This document shows, one piece after another, positions 17,147 to 28,398 of a stretch of DNA of 64,000 bases (the first letter of the stretch is position 1; each line of letters begins with the position of its first letter). The stretch is from contig NZ_CP041970.1 of NCBI RefSeq assembly GCF_009884975.1, positions 620,001 to 684,000 of the forward strand, in the 5' to 3' direction. The stretch comes from Acinetobacter dispersus (lineage in GTDB: Bacteria; Pseudomonadota; Gammaproteobacteria; Pseudomonadales; Moraxellaceae). Made by a program: the position numbers and the translations under genes. The notes beneath the pieces were generated by a model. The model saw nothing but the letters and a program-made list of their open reading frames with translations, was not told where the DNA came from and ran no database searches.

Positions 17147-18796
17147 ATGGATAATCAAATTACAAAGCCTTATACAGATAAGACGCTTGCGATCACCAGT
17201 CTTGCCGTTGTATTTACATCGGTGGCTGGGTTGGCAATCTACTCATCTGAATCAATACAACTGGCAGCAAAATGGATGCAATGGACCACGTCGGTGTTTA
17301 CCACGCCAGTCCTGTTATTTGCTTTTTTATCAATTATTTTTACCTTCGGTTTGGCCTTTAGTAAATACGGCAAAATTAAGCTCGGTGAAGGTAAGCCCCA
17401 ATACAGCACCATGTCATGGATTTTCATGTTCATTTTGTCAGGGATTGGGTCATCTACCTTGTACTGGGGCTTTCTAGACTGGGCCTATTATTACCAAACT
17501 CCGGGTTTGAATTTAGCCCCTGAATCGGCTGAAGCCCTGAAATACAGCGTGGCTTACTCGTTCTTTCACTCTGGTTTGAGTGCATGGTCGATCTATGCCT
17601 TGGCATCGATTTCACTGTGCTATAGCTACCATGTCAGAAAGAATAAAGGCTTGAGCTTAGCGTCAATGGTGGAAGCGGTCACTGGCTTTAAAGCGACAGG
17701 CCCAGTTGGACGTGTGGTCGACCTGATGTTTTTGCTGTGTATGTTTGGTGCCTTGACCATTTCACTGGTACTGACTGCGGTCACCTTTACCAACATTCTG
17801 TCGCAGCTCACGGGTATTCCGAATACCTTCATGACCAAAGTCATTATCATCTTGGCGGTATCGGTGTTATTTGCACTGAGCTCTTATGTCGGTATGGATA
17901 AAGGCATGCAGCGTTTGAGTCATATGGTGTGCTTGGGCGTGGTGCTGTTTGCGATCTATGTACTCTGCTTTGGGCCAACCCAATTCATTATGAATAATTC
18001 ATTGATGAGTTTTGGCTTGATGGCGACCAATTTTGTCGATATGAGTCTGTTTACCGATCCGATGGGCGATGGAAAATTCACCCGTGAATGGACAGTGTTC
18101 TATTGGTTGTGGTGGATTTCTTATGCGCCGGGTGTGGCGTTATTTGTGACCCGTGTATCTAAAGGACGCACCATTAAAGAAGTGATTCTTGCCATGGTCA
18201 TCGGCGGTAGCGTTGGTTTATGGTTCATCTTTGGGGTATTTGAAAATTATAGCGTTCACAGCTTCATTCACGGCATGGTCAATGTTCCGCAAATCTTGAG
18301 CCAGCAAGGTGGTGAAGTGGCAATTGGTCAACTGTTGGGCTTATTGCCAGCAGGCAAGCTGATGATGTGGTTGTTCCTTGGCATTATGGTGATTTTCCTT
18401 GCAGCACATATGGATGCGGTGGGCTATGCGGTTTCTGCAACCTGTACCCGTGGTTTAAGTGAAGGGCAAGATCCATCTCCGAATGCGCGTTTGTTTTGGT
18501 GTCTGATGTTAACCCTAGTGCCGATTGCGATGATTTTCTCTAAGGCGCCGTTAGATACCATGAAAACTGCGACCATTGTGACTGCCTTACCGTTTATTGT
18601 GATTATTCTGGTGCAGACCTATGGGTTGGTGAAGTGGCTGATTGAGGATTATTCCAAGGTGCCATCGCATTTGATTGAGCAGAATAGCTTTAATGACTTG
18701 GAAGCACTTGAGCATACGGACTCAAATCAACAGATGCAGATTGATATTGCGGCAACACCACTTGCACATAAAAGCAGTCAAAAGGAATTGTTATGA
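17147..18796 (+). CDS. BCCT-family transporter (carnitine/betaine uptake)
   Basis: The 549-residue protein has about 12 hydrophobic segments and the betaine/carnitine/choline transporter signature EWTVFYWLWWISYAPGVALF around residues 318-337, with a preceding GIGSSTLYWG segment of the substrate-binding helix. It lies 45 bases after the D-malate dehydrogenase gene and overlaps the following hydrolase by four bases, so it is part of the carnitine operon. The long soluble C-terminal tail is rich in charged residues. L-carnitine (and perhaps acylcarnitines) is the likely substrate by context. Confidence 0.88.
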   Translation: MDNQITKPYTDKTLAITSLAVVFTSVAGLAIYSSESIQLAAKWMQWTTSVFTTPVLLFAFLSIIFTFGLAFSKYGKIKLGEGKPQYSTMSWIFMFILSGIGSSTLYWGFLDWAYYYQTPGLNLAPESAEALKYSVAYSFFHSGLSAWSIYALASISLCYSYHVRKNKGLSLASMVEAVTGFKATGPVGRVVDLMFLLCMFGALTISLVLTAVTFTNILSQLTGIPNTFMTKVIIILAVSVLFALSSYVGMDKGMQRLSHMVCLGVVLFAIYVLCFGPTQFIMNNSLMSFGLMATNFVDMSLFTDPMGDGKFTREWTVFYWLWWISYAPGVALFVTRVSKGRTIKEVILAMVIGGSVGLWFIFGVFENYSVHSFIHGMVNVPQILSQQGGEVAIGQLLGLLPAGKLMMWLFLGIMVIFLAAHMDAVGYAVSATCTRGLSEGQDPSPNARLFWCLMLTLVPIAMIFSKAPLDTMKTATIVTALPFIVIILVQTYGLVKWLIEDYSKVPSHLIEQNSFNDLEALEHTDSNQQMQIDIAATPLAHKSSQKELL

Positions 18797-19746
18797 CACA
18801 GCAGCCGAACACGCGCTATGAGTTAAGCGAAGAAATGCAAAGTCTGGTGTATTGGAGCAGCATTTATTCAGCAGCGGATAACGATATTGATTCAATTCGT
18901 GCAGCCTATGATGCGATGTGCCTGCACTACACCTTGCCACGTGATGGTACGGTCAATATTGAAGATAAAACCGTTGCGCATGCCACTCATCCAGTCAATG
19001 TTCGGTTGTATTCACCCTTGGGCCAAGCACCTGCGCAAGGTTGGCCTTGCGTGTTGTTTATCCATGGGGGTGGCTGGATGCTGGGGAATCTGGATTCGCA
19101 TGAATTTATTACCCGTTATTTATGTCGTGATTTGAATGTTGCGGTACTGAGTGTGGATTATCGTTTGGTGCCCGAACATCATTTCCCAGCCGCTTATGAG
19201 GATTGTGAAACGGTCTATCACTGGCTCCGCACGCATGGCGCAGACTGGAACATCAATCCAGCGCAGTTGGTATTAGCAGGTGATAGCGCAGGCGGCAATT
19301 TAGCTGCGGCACTGGCGGTTCAGTTGCAACATACGGGTCATCAGGCCTGTGGTTTGGCCTTGATTTATCCTTGTTTGAGCAGCAGTTTTGATACAGCGTC
19401 TTGCCAGCAGCATGCACATGCGCCGTTACTCACGTTAGAGGAAATGCATTATTACCTAAAACAATATGCTCCGAATGAAAGTGACTGGGAAGATACACGT
19501 TTAGCGCCACTAAATGCACAGGATTTTTCTGACATGCCACGTAGCTTTGTTGCGGTGGCTGAATACGATCCACTGAGTGACGACGGACGTATTTTCGTAG
19601 ACAAGTTAAAACAAGCCAATATTGCTGCCGAGTTTTATCTCGGCAAAGGATTACTGCATGGCAGTTTACGTTTAGTACGGGACTGTCCTGTGGTACAGGA
19701 TTTATATCAGCACATGCTGAGTTCGTTAAAGCAAATGTTCAAGTGA
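18793..19746 (+). CDS. Alpha/beta hydrolase of the hormone-sensitive-lipase type, possible acylcarnitine hydrolase
   Basis: The 317-residue protein has the HGGGW oxyanion motif and the GDSAGG nucleophile elbow of the hormone-sensitive-lipase family, with an acid in AEYDPLSDDG and a likely His in LLHGS. Its ATG overlaps the stop of the transporter gene (ATGA), and cntA follows 64 bases after its stop. Because the operon handles carnitine, an esterase that frees carnitine from short acyl esters would fit. That substrate is inference; the family is broad. Cytosolic, no signal peptide. Confidence 0.8.
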   Translation: MTQQPNTRYELSEEMQSLVYWSSIYSAADNDIDSIRAAYDAMCLHYTLPRDGTVNIEDKTVAHATHPVNVRLYSPLGQAPAQGWPCVLFIHGGGWMLGNLDSHEFITRYLCRDLNVAVLSVDYRLVPEHHFPAAYEDCETVYHWLRTHGADWNINPAQLVLAGDSAGGNLAAALAVQLQHTGHQACGLALIYPCLSSSFDTASCQQHAHAPLLTLEEMHYYLKQYAPNESDWEDTRLAPLNAQDFSDMPRSFVAVAEYDPLSDDGRIFVDKLKQANIAAEFYLGKGLLHGSLRLVRDCPVVQDLYQHMLSSLKQMFK

Positions 19747-19810
19747 TTTGAACACCAGCCAATTTTGATAAAACAGTCGTTAGGACAAAAGAGTTTAATG
19801 GAGTAAAACC

Positions 19811-20926
19811 ATGAATGCAGTTGAAAAATTACCAGAAGATTTCTGTTCAAACCCGGATGTGGCATGGACATTTCCCAAAGTGTTCTATACCTCATCTCAG
19901 GTATTTGAGCGTGAAAAAGAAGAAATTTTTGCGAAAAGCTGGATTTGCGTGGCACATGGTAGTGAAGTTGCCCAGAACAATGACTATATTACCCGTAAGG
20001 TGATTGGTGAAAATATCATCGTGATTCGCGGTAAAGACAGCGTATTACGTGCATTTTATAATGTCTGCCCACATCGTGGTCATGAGCTGTTAAGTGGTAG
20101 CGGTAAAGCCAAAAACGTGATTACCTGTCCGTATCATGCATGGACCTTTAAGCTGGATGGTAGTTTGGCGCTGGCGCGTAACTGTGATCATGTTGAGTCT
20201 TTTGACAAGCAAAACTCTAGCATGGTGTCGTTAAAAGTTGAGGAATATGGTGGTTTTGTCTTTATCAATATGGATGAAAATGCCACTTGTGTTGAAGATC
20301 AGTTGCCTGAATTTGCACAAAAATTGAATGAAGCCTGTGCGGTGATTAAAGACCTGAAACTGGCGGCACGTTTCGTAACGGAAACACCTGCCAACTGGAA
20401 AGTGATCGTAGATAACTATTTGGAATGTTATCACTGTGGTCCAGCACATCCGGGTTTCGCCGATTCAGTGCAGGTCGATAAATACTGGCACACCACCCAT
20501 CAAAACTGGACGCTGCAATATGGTTATGCACGTTCTTCAGAAAAGTCATTCAAGCTAGATCCATCGGTGAAAGATCCGACCTTTAGCGGTTTCTGGACCT
20601 GGCCGTGCACCATGTTTAACGTACCACCCGGTGCAAACTTCATGACCGTGATTTATGAGTTTCCGATGGATGCAGAAACTACTTTGCAGCACTATGACAT
20701 TTTCTTTACCAATGAAGAACTGACCCAAGATCAGAAAGACCTGATCGAATGGTATCGCAATGTCTTCCGTCCTGAAGACCTTGAATTGGTTGAAAGCGTA
20801 CAACGTGGTTTAAAATCACGGGGTTATCGTGGTCAAGGGCGTATCATGACCGACAAGCAACGTTCGGGAATCAGTGAACATGGTATTGCTTATTTCCAGA
20901 ATCTTGTTGCACAACACCATCAATAA
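19811..20926 (+). CDS. cntA: Carnitine monooxygenase oxygenase subunit CntA
   Basis: This 371-residue Rieske oxygenase splits L-carnitine to trimethylamine and malic semialdehyde. The Rieske 2Fe-2S ligands are Cys86, His88, Cys106 and His109 (CPHRG and CPYHAW). The mononuclear iron site is His208, His213 and Asp323. The residue that bridges the two centres is Glu205 (NYLECYH), where most Rieske oxygenases have Asp; this replacement is a hallmark of CntA/YeaW. GGAG lies about 10 bases before the ATG. Its reductase partner CntB is encoded downstream, beyond the semialdehyde dehydrogenase gene. Confidence 0.95.
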   Translation: MNAVEKLPEDFCSNPDVAWTFPKVFYTSSQVFEREKEEIFAKSWICVAHGSEVAQNNDYITRKVIGENIIVIRGKDSVLRAFYNVCPHRGHELLSGSGKAKNVITCPYHAWTFKLDGSLALARNCDHVESFDKQNSSMVSLKVEEYGGFVFINMDENATCVEDQLPEFAQKLNEACAVIKDLKLAARFVTETPANWKVIVDNYLECYHCGPAHPGFADSVQVDKYWHTTHQNWTLQYGYARSSEKSFKLDPSVKDPTFSGFWTWPCTMFNVPPGANFMTVIYEFPMDAETTLQHYDIFFTNEELTQDQKDLIEWYRNVFRPEDLELVESVQRGLKSRGYRGQGRIMTDKQRSGISEHGIAYFQNLVAQHHQ

Positions 20927-21003
20927 TTTTGTCTCAGGCATTAGATCAGGGAGGCGTGGCAAACGATAAAGCCACACCTCACTTCAATCGATAGGAACAT
21001 GAC

Positions 21004-22455
21004 ATGTCAAGTTTGCAAGCAAGTCCGTTATTTCAACAACACGGACTGATCAATGGTCAATGGGTGAGTGCACAATCTAATGCCACCATTTCTGTCACCA
21101 ACCCTGCGACAGGTGAGGAAATTGGTGTAATTCCCAATATGGGAGCAGCAGAAGCTACTGAAGCAGTCGAAGTGGCGTATCAGGCTTTAGCGCAATGGAA
21201 AGGATTGACTGCACAAAAACGTGCAGATCTGTTATTGGCTTGGTATCAACTGGTTTTGAGCCACGCGGATGAGCTGGCACGGATCATGACCATTGAGCAG
21301 GGTAAACCCTTAGCTGAAGCTTTGGGTGAAGTGAAATATGCAGCTTCATTTATTCAATGGTTTGCGGAAGAAGGCAAACGTGTTTATGGCGATGTGATTC
21401 CAACCACCAATAGCCAGCAGCGTTTTATTATCACCAAAGAACCTGTGGGTGTGGTTGCCGCAATTACGCCGTGGAATTTCCCGATTGCGATGATTACCCG
21501 TAAAGCAGCACCTGCTTTGGCGGCAGGCTGTAGCATCGTGATCAAGCCTGCCAATGAAACCCCGTATTGCGCACTTGCGCTTGCTAAACTGGCAGAAATG
21601 GCGGGCATTCCAGCGGGTGTCATTAATGTGGTGACAGGCAAATCGCAAGAGATTGGTTCGGTATTTACCAGCCATGAAAAAGTCAAAAAACTGACTTTTA
21701 CAGGTTCTACGCCTGTCGGTCGTTTATTGATGCAGCAATGTTCAGGCACGATTAAAAAATTGGCGCTGGAACTGGGTGGCAATGCACCATTGATCGTGTT
21801 TGATGATGCGGATCTGGATAAAGCGGTTCAAGGTGCGATCTTTGCCAAGTTCCGTAATGCAGGGCAAACCTGTGTTTGTGCCAATCGAATCTATGTACAT
21901 GACAAGGTTTATCAGGCCTTTACTGAGAAATTTGTGCAAGAAGTACAGAAATTCAAAATCGGCAATGGTTTGGAACAGAATGTACAGATCGGGCCGTTAA
22001 TCAATGACAAGGCAGTACTGAAAGCAAAACAGTTAATTGATGATGCTTGTGGCAAAGGTGCCCAAGTGGCGTGCGGTGGTAAACAACATGCACTTGGACA
22101 AACCTTCTTTGAACCGACCGTGTTAACCGATGTTTCGCGTGATATGGAAATTGTTCAGGAAGAAATTTTTGGCCCAGTAGCACCTTTAATTCGTTTTACT
22201 GAGGAAGAGGATGTGGTCGCGCAAGCCAACGATACCATTTTTGGTTTGGCAGCCTATGTGTATAGCGAAAACATTTCACGGATTTGGCGTGTCGCTGAAC
22301 AACTGGAATATGGCATGGTCGGGATGAACTCAACTGCTATTTCAAATGAAGTGGTGCCATTTGGCGGTGTTAAACAGTCTGGTGTAGGTCGTGAAGGTTC
22401 TAAATATGGTTTGGAAGAATTTATGACTATTAAATATATGTGTTTAGGATTATAG
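21004..22455 (+). CDS. NAD(P)-dependent semialdehyde dehydrogenase (malic semialdehyde)
   Basis: The 483-residue protein is a full aldehyde dehydrogenase of the succinate-semialdehyde dehydrogenase (GabD) type: ITPWNFPIAMITRK for cofactor binding, LELGGNAP with the general-base Glu, and NAGQTCVCANR with the catalytic Cys. Its position between cntA and cntB makes malic semialdehyde, the product of CntA, the likely substrate, giving malate. By sequence alone it could not be separated from a succinate-semialdehyde dehydrogenase. Cytosolic. Confidence 0.88.
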   Translation: MSSLQASPLFQQHGLINGQWVSAQSNATISVTNPATGEEIGVIPNMGAAEATEAVEVAYQALAQWKGLTAQKRADLLLAWYQLVLSHADELARIMTIEQGKPLAEALGEVKYAASFIQWFAEEGKRVYGDVIPTTNSQQRFIITKEPVGVVAAITPWNFPIAMITRKAAPALAAGCSIVIKPANETPYCALALAKLAEMAGIPAGVINVVTGKSQEIGSVFTSHEKVKKLTFTGSTPVGRLLMQQCSGTIKKLALELGGNAPLIVFDDADLDKAVQGAIFAKFRNAGQTCVCANRIYVHDKVYQAFTEKFVQEVQKFKIGNGLEQNVQIGPLINDKAVLKAKQLIDDACGKGAQVACGGKQHALGQTFFEPTVLTDVSRDMEIVQEEIFGPVAPLIRFTEEEDVVAQANDTIFGLAAYVYSENISRIWRVAEQLEYGMVGMNSTAISNEVVPFGGVKQSGVGREGSKYGLEEFMTIKYMCLGL

Positions 22456-22559
22456 CAACAATGCCTGTTGGGACTCTCTTCATCGAGGGTCAACAGGCAA
22501 TATGCAGTTAAAATTAGAAAATGCTTAGATGAGCAGCATGCGGTAAAGAGGATTTAGAC

Positions 22560-23516
22560 ATGGCTAGTCATTATGAAATGTTTGCATCGGTGGTCACACG
22601 CGTAGAGCAACTGACTCCACTGATCAAACGGTTTACATTTAAACGTCAGGACGGACAAAATTTCCCTCAATTCAATGGTGGCAGTCATATCATTGTGAAA
22701 ATGAATGATCAGCTATCCAATGCCTATTCATTGATGAGCTGTGCTCATGATCTATCGACTTACCAAGTCTGTGTCCGTAAAGATATTGAAGGTAAAGGTG
22801 GTTCAGTCTTTATGCATGATCAGTGCAATGAAGGCTGTGAAATTCTGATTTCTGAACCGAAGAATTTGTTTCCATTGGCGGCAGATGGCGAGAAACATAT
22901 CCTCATCGCGGGGGGTATTGGGATTACCCCGTTTGTGCCGCAAATGGATGAGTTGGCTGCACGTGGTGCCGACTTTGAATTGCATTATGCCTACCGTTCC
23001 CCAGAGCATGCAGCACTGTTGGAAGAACTCAAACAGAAACATGGCGAACATATATTTAGCTATGTTGACTCAGATGGAAAATGTTTGGATCTGGATCAGT
23101 TGATTGGCGCTCAACCCAAAGGTACGCATGTGTATGTGTGTGGCCCAAAGCCAATGATTGATGCAGTGATCGATCGTTGTAATTACCATCGTTACCGTGA
23201 TGAATATATTCACTGGGAACAGTTTGCATCTACGGTACCTGAAGAGGGTGAAGCATTTACGGTTGTATTGGCGAAATCCAATCAAGAAGTGGAAGTGCAA
23301 GGCAATCAAACCATTTTGCAAGCGATTGAATTGCTTAATATTGATGTGGAATGTTTATGTCGTGAAGGGGTGTGTGGCACGTGTGAAACCATGATTCTAG
23401 AAGGTGAGGCAGAGCATTTCGATCAATATCTGAGTGATGATGAAAAAGCTTCACAGCAGTCGATGATGATTTGTGTGTCGCGTGCCAAAGGCAAAAAACT
23501 GGTACTTGATCTTTAA
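22560..23516 (+). CDS. cntB: Carnitine monooxygenase reductase subunit CntB
   Basis: The 318-residue protein is a phthalate-dioxygenase-reductase-type electron donor: an N-terminal flavin domain, a NAD domain (IAGGIGITPFVPQM), and a C-terminal plant-type 2Fe-2S ferredoxin domain with ligands Cys267, Cys272, Cys275 and Cys305. It passes electrons from NAD(P)H to CntA. It is the last gene of the carnitine operon and is followed by a strong terminator at 23542. Confidence 0.93.
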   Translation: MASHYEMFASVVTRVEQLTPLIKRFTFKRQDGQNFPQFNGGSHIIVKMNDQLSNAYSLMSCAHDLSTYQVCVRKDIEGKGGSVFMHDQCNEGCEILISEPKNLFPLAADGEKHILIAGGIGITPFVPQMDELAARGADFELHYAYRSPEHAALLEELKQKHGEHIFSYVDSDGKCLDLDQLIGAQPKGTHVYVCGPKPMIDAVIDRCNYHRYRDEYIHWEQFASTVPEEGEAFTVVLAKSNQEVEVQGNQTILQAIELLNIDVECLCREGVCGTCETMILEGEAEHFDQYLSDDEKASQQSMMICVSRAKGKKLVLDL

Positions 23517-23541
23517 TTTAAAGTTTTGAGTTTAAAAATAT

Positions 23542-23567
23542 AAAAAAGCAGCCTAAGCTGCTTTTTT
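23542..23567. terminator. Bidirectional terminator between cntB and aspD
   Basis: An 11-bp perfect stem (AAAAAAGCAGC / GCTGCTTTTTT) with a CTAA loop has T tracts on both strands and lies between two convergent genes. Confidence 0.88.
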
Positions 23568-23592
23568 ATTGATCAGGAACATTAATTCAGAT

Positions 23593-25209
<1,617 letters not shown>

Positions 25210-25250
25210 TTATAGTGACGGCAATAAAATTTTGAATATGGATTATAAAT

Positions 25251-26936
25251 TTAGGCGAGGCCAACAATCAGTGGACCAAGCAGAGTTAAGAACACGTTTG
25301 CCAAGGCATAGGTGATTGCAAAAGGCACGGTCGGAATCGAGTTTCCCGCTTTATCTAGAATTGCACCAAAGGCAGGGTTGGCACTACGGGAGCCAGACAA
25401 GGCACCCGCCATAACGGCAACGTTGTCATAACGCAGCACATAACGCGCGAAAAGCATGGAAAGAATTAGCGGTACCAATGTGACTACGACACCAATCATA
25501 AATAGGGATAGACCACTGTCTTTAATGGTTTGAATGGCTTGTAAACCAGATTGCAAGCCAACCGCAGCAACGAATCCTGCAAGACCCAAATCTTTCAGTA
25601 GTTGCGATGCGGCTAAAGGCATATTGCCATGGACTTGATTACGGCTGCGCAACCAACCAAACAGAAGACCTGAGAGTAACGCACCACCACCTGCACCAAG
25701 TGTTAGAGGGACATCACCAATACGGACTACAAACAGACCAATTAATAAGCCGACCACCAGCCCTGCACCGTGGAAAATCCAGTCGGTTTTTAAGCTTTCT
25801 GGCAGTGCTGTACCTGCTTCTTTGACTAAACGATCAAGATCACTTTTAGTTCCATAAACCGTAATAACATCTCCTTGATGTAAAACGGTGTCATCACTCA
25901 AGCTTTGTGCTTCATCATTGCGTTTAATCGCCAGCACGTAAATCCCATGCTTTAAATAGGCAGGCGTATTGCCTTTGATATCGCCGAGACTACGGTTGAT
26001 ATACTTGGAATTTCTCAGGATCACATCCGTCGTATCCATAATCATTTCCATACCTTGTGAAGATTGCAGCTCAGTACCAATTTGGTCTGAAACAGCAACA
26101 ACACTGGCACGACGGCCAACCAGCAATATCACATCATCTGTTTGTAAAGTTAGTTCTGGTGCAACATCAATCAATTGATCTTTGCGCTTTAAGCGCTCGA
26201 TGGTGATGCTACTTTGTTTGGATTCAAGTTCTGCAACAGTTTGTCCATTGGCTTGTTTGACTTTATAAATACGTCCGACAATTTCAGGCATCGCCAGTTC
26301 TTGACCAGGCGCTAGTTCAAAAGCACCTTTGAGGCGTTCGGATTGTGCTTTCAAAGCATCATCATGAATTTCTTTGCCCATGAATTTAGGCAGAATATTC
26401 ACACAGACAATAATGGCACCCAATGAACCAAAAATATAAGTGACGGCATATCCGATTGCGACATTGGCCTGTAGTTTTTGAATCTCAGCCAAGGGCAGGT
26501 CGAGACGGGAAATCGCATCACCTGCAGTCCCAATAATTGCAGATTGGGTCATACCACCTGCGGCTAATCCAGCTGCCAATCCTTTGTCTAAATGGAATAA
26601 CTTTGCCATGACCAAGACTGTGATTAAGCCGCTGACCGCCATGAAGACTGCTAATAGGATTTCTTTTATCGATTGTGGACCCAATGATTTGAAGAACTGT
26701 GGGCCACTTTCAAAACCAACTGCATAAATAAATAATGCAAATAGAATGGCTTTGACCCCATTATCGACTGGAACACCGATGAGACTGAGTACGACTGCAA
26801 CAAGTAGGGAACCTGCTACACCACCGAACTGAAATTTTCCGAATTGAAACTGACCGATCCAGAAACCTATTGCTAAGGATAAGAACAATAGTATTTCTGG
26901 GCTATGTTTTAATTCGCCTTGTAACCATTCAATCAT
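25251..26936 (-). CDS. aspT: Aspartate:alanine antiporter
   Basis: The 561-residue protein belongs to the aspartate-alanine exchanger family: hydrophobic halves flank a soluble middle (residues ~205-380) with two RCK_C/TrkA_C-like segments, such as LQTDDVILLVGRR and LHQGDVITVYGTK. Conserved membrane parts include AGGMTQSAIIGTAGDA and SGSRSANPAFGAI. It imports aspartate in exchange for alanine made by AspD, and the decarboxylation generates proton motive force and resists acid. It is the first gene of the operon; its promoter lies in the region above 26937. Confidence 0.9.
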   Translation of the reverse strand: MIEWLQGELKHSPEILLFLSLAIGFWIGQFQFGKFQFGGVAGSLLVAVVLSLIGVPVDNGVKAILFALFIYAVGFESGPQFFKSLGPQSIKEILLAVFMAVSGLITVLVMAKLFHLDKGLAAGLAAGGMTQSAIIGTAGDAISRLDLPLAEIQKLQANVAIGYAVTYIFGSLGAIIVCVNILPKFMGKEIHDDALKAQSERLKGAFELAPGQELAMPEIVGRIYKVKQANGQTVAELESKQSSITIERLKRKDQLIDVAPELTLQTDDVILLVGRRASVVAVSDQIGTELQSSQGMEMIMDTTDVILRNSKYINRSLGDIKGNTPAYLKHGIYVLAIKRNDEAQSLSDDTVLHQGDVITVYGTKSDLDRLVKEAGTALPESLKTDWIFHGAGLVVGLLIGLFVVRIGDVPLTLGAGGGALLSGLLFGWLRSRNQVHGNMPLAASQLLKDLGLAGFVAAVGLQSGLQAIQTIKDSGLSLFMIGVVVTLVPLILSMLFARYVLRYDNVAVMAGALSGSRSANPAFGAILDKAGNSIPTVPFAITYALANVFLTLLGPLIVGLA

Positions 26937-27386
26937 TTTTCGATCTCACTTTTATTATTCGATCTATCTTTAGGTTTGAAATTTATTTATTTTTCATGTG
27001 TTTTTTAAAATACTATGCTTCTGTAGCGAATACAAATAGACAGGATTTTAAAGCCTTGTTTTTACTAAATTATTTATATATCAATAAGTTATTTTTTTAT
27101 CTGATTCAATGGATAAAGAACAAACATAAAATTTAAGCTGTTTATTACAATATGTTATTTTTCTATACAAAAAATAACACTTTAGGCGGTGTTTGATATT
27201 TTGTGAGATGAATATTACATTCAATAAATAGTGTTAAATTTTCGTCGGGCCTAGGCCTTTTTTATGGAAAAAGTATTTAATTTAAAACGGTGTGGCACTT
27301 AATTTTTGAATTTAATATTTTGCTTACAGTAAGTGCGTACAGAAAAATTGCAATTTCTATTGGTGACTAAAAAATATAATGAATGT
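26937..27386. other. AT-rich intergenic region upstream of aspT
   Basis: No convincing gene lies here. The minus-strand part nearest 26937 must hold the aspT promoter. A plus-strand frame at 26870-27136 overlaps the start of aspT, has no ribosome site and is strongly AT-biased, so it is rejected. A compact GGCCTAGGCC palindrome followed by six T at about 27248-27264 is noted but its stem-loop geometry is poor. A TATAAT at 27375-27380 may be the -10 of the small RNA called next. Confidence 0.5.
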
Positions 27387-27493
27387 TCACTAAATTAATG
27401 TTCATTTAAGCAAGGGTGGTTAATTTAAAGATACGGACATAAGCCGTAGCAGCAATACACCTTTCGCCACATTTCCAGATGTGGCTTTTTTTT
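27387..27493 (+). ncRNA. Candidate small RNA between aspT and pcaU
   Basis: The plus strand carries a good terminator at 27466-27493 although no plus-strand gene lies upstream. Just before it is a second hairpin TACGG-ACATAAG-CCGTA (27432-27448). A TATAAT box at 27375-27380 would place a start near 27387, giving about 107 nt. No convincing -35 element was seen (TTGCAA is 21 bases away). The 5' end is a guess; only the 3' end is well supported. Confidence 0.4.
27466..27493 (+). terminator. Plus-strand rho-independent terminator without an upstream gene
   Basis: The stem GCCACAT / ATGTGGC with a 6-base loop is followed by eight T. On the minus strand there is no T tract after the stem, so it cannot serve pcaU, which ends at 27500 on the other strand. 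Confidence 0.8.
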
Positions 27494-27499
27494 GCCTGA

Positions 27500-28324
27500 T
27501 TAAATGATTTGGCGTAAATCGCGAGCCGTTTCTTGTAGCAAAGGTAAAATATGGGCAATTAAATAATCCTTGGTGGTGCGCATGGTCGGAGACACGATAT
27601 TTAAGGCAGCAACCACGCTTGCATTGGAATCATATATCGGTACAGCCACAGCATGCACTCCCAGTTCGTGTTCTTCACAGGAATAGCACCAGTCTTGTTC
27701 TTTGATTTCATGCAGTAATTCTAAAAATTGATCAGTTTCGGTATGGGTATATTTGGTTAGACGTTTTAACGGGTATTTTTCTAACCATCGTTTTTGTTGT
27801 TCTGGCGTTAAATGTGCAAGCAGAATCTTTCCAGCAGAAGTTGCATGGGCAGGGAGTCTATTACCTAAATGTAAGCCATAAGGATTGACTCGATCAGTTT
27901 GTTGGTGAGCTGCACTACGGGCAATGGTAATTGCTTCATAACCATCTAAAACCATCACCGAATAAATCAATGAGGTTTGATTGGTTAAAAGATTTAATAA
28001 GGGCTGGCATATTTTAGGAAGTGTGGAACCATCGAGATAAGCCCCAGAAAATTTAAGAATCTTGGGTGATAAATAATAATAATGCCCATCAAAATCTAAA
28101 TAGCCTAAGTATTCTAAAGTGAGTAAATGGCGTCGTGCAGCAGCGCGGGTCATGCCCGTTTTTTCAGCGGCGGTACTCATATTTAAGCGATGCCGTTCGG
28201 GGCCAAAGCATTCCAAAATTGCCAAGCCTTTCGCGATTCCTGCAATAAAGTCTTCATGCCGAATGGTCTTTTTATTTTCGTTATGATGAATCAAACGCGG
28301 ATTCTTTTCCTGATCATTTTCCAT
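27500..28324 (-). CDS. pcaU: IclR-family regulator PcaU
   Basis: The 274-residue protein has an N-terminal winged helix (IAGIAKGLAILECFG, then STAAEKTGMTRAAARRHLLTLEYLGYL) and an IclR ligand domain (LPAHATSAGKILLAHL, SCEEHELGVHAVAVPIYD). In Acinetobacter the pca-qui operon is controlled by the IclR protein PcaU, which responds to protocatechuate. It is divergent from pcaI, with operator repeats between them. The ATG at 28324 has AGGAT about 12 bases upstream. Confidence 0.9.
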   Translation of the reverse strand: MENDQEKNPRLIHHNENKKTIRHEDFIAGIAKGLAILECFGPERHRLNMSTAAEKTGMTRAAARRHLLTLEYLGYLDFDGHYYYLSPKILKFSGAYLDGSTLPKICQPLLNLLTNQTSLIYSVMVLDGYEAITIARSAAHQQTDRVNPYGLHLGNRLPAHATSAGKILLAHLTPEQQKRWLEKYPLKRLTKYTHTETDQFLELLHEIKEQDWCYSCEEHELGVHAVAVPIYDSNASVVAALNIVSPTMRTTKDYLIAHILPLLQETARDLRQII

Positions 28325-28398
28325 AATTTAGACATCCTTGCTAAAACGGGTTCTTTATAAAAACATTCTAAGCGAAAGATGACTATTTTACTTGGATA

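Noticed and set aside
26870-27136. Plus-strand open frame of 88 codons across the start of aspT
   Set aside because: It overlaps a well-supported gene, lacks a ribosome site and reflects an AT-rich stretch.
27248-27264. GGCCTAGGCC followed by six T
   Set aside because: A perfect 10-base palindrome leaves no room for a loop of normal size, so it is a poor terminator.
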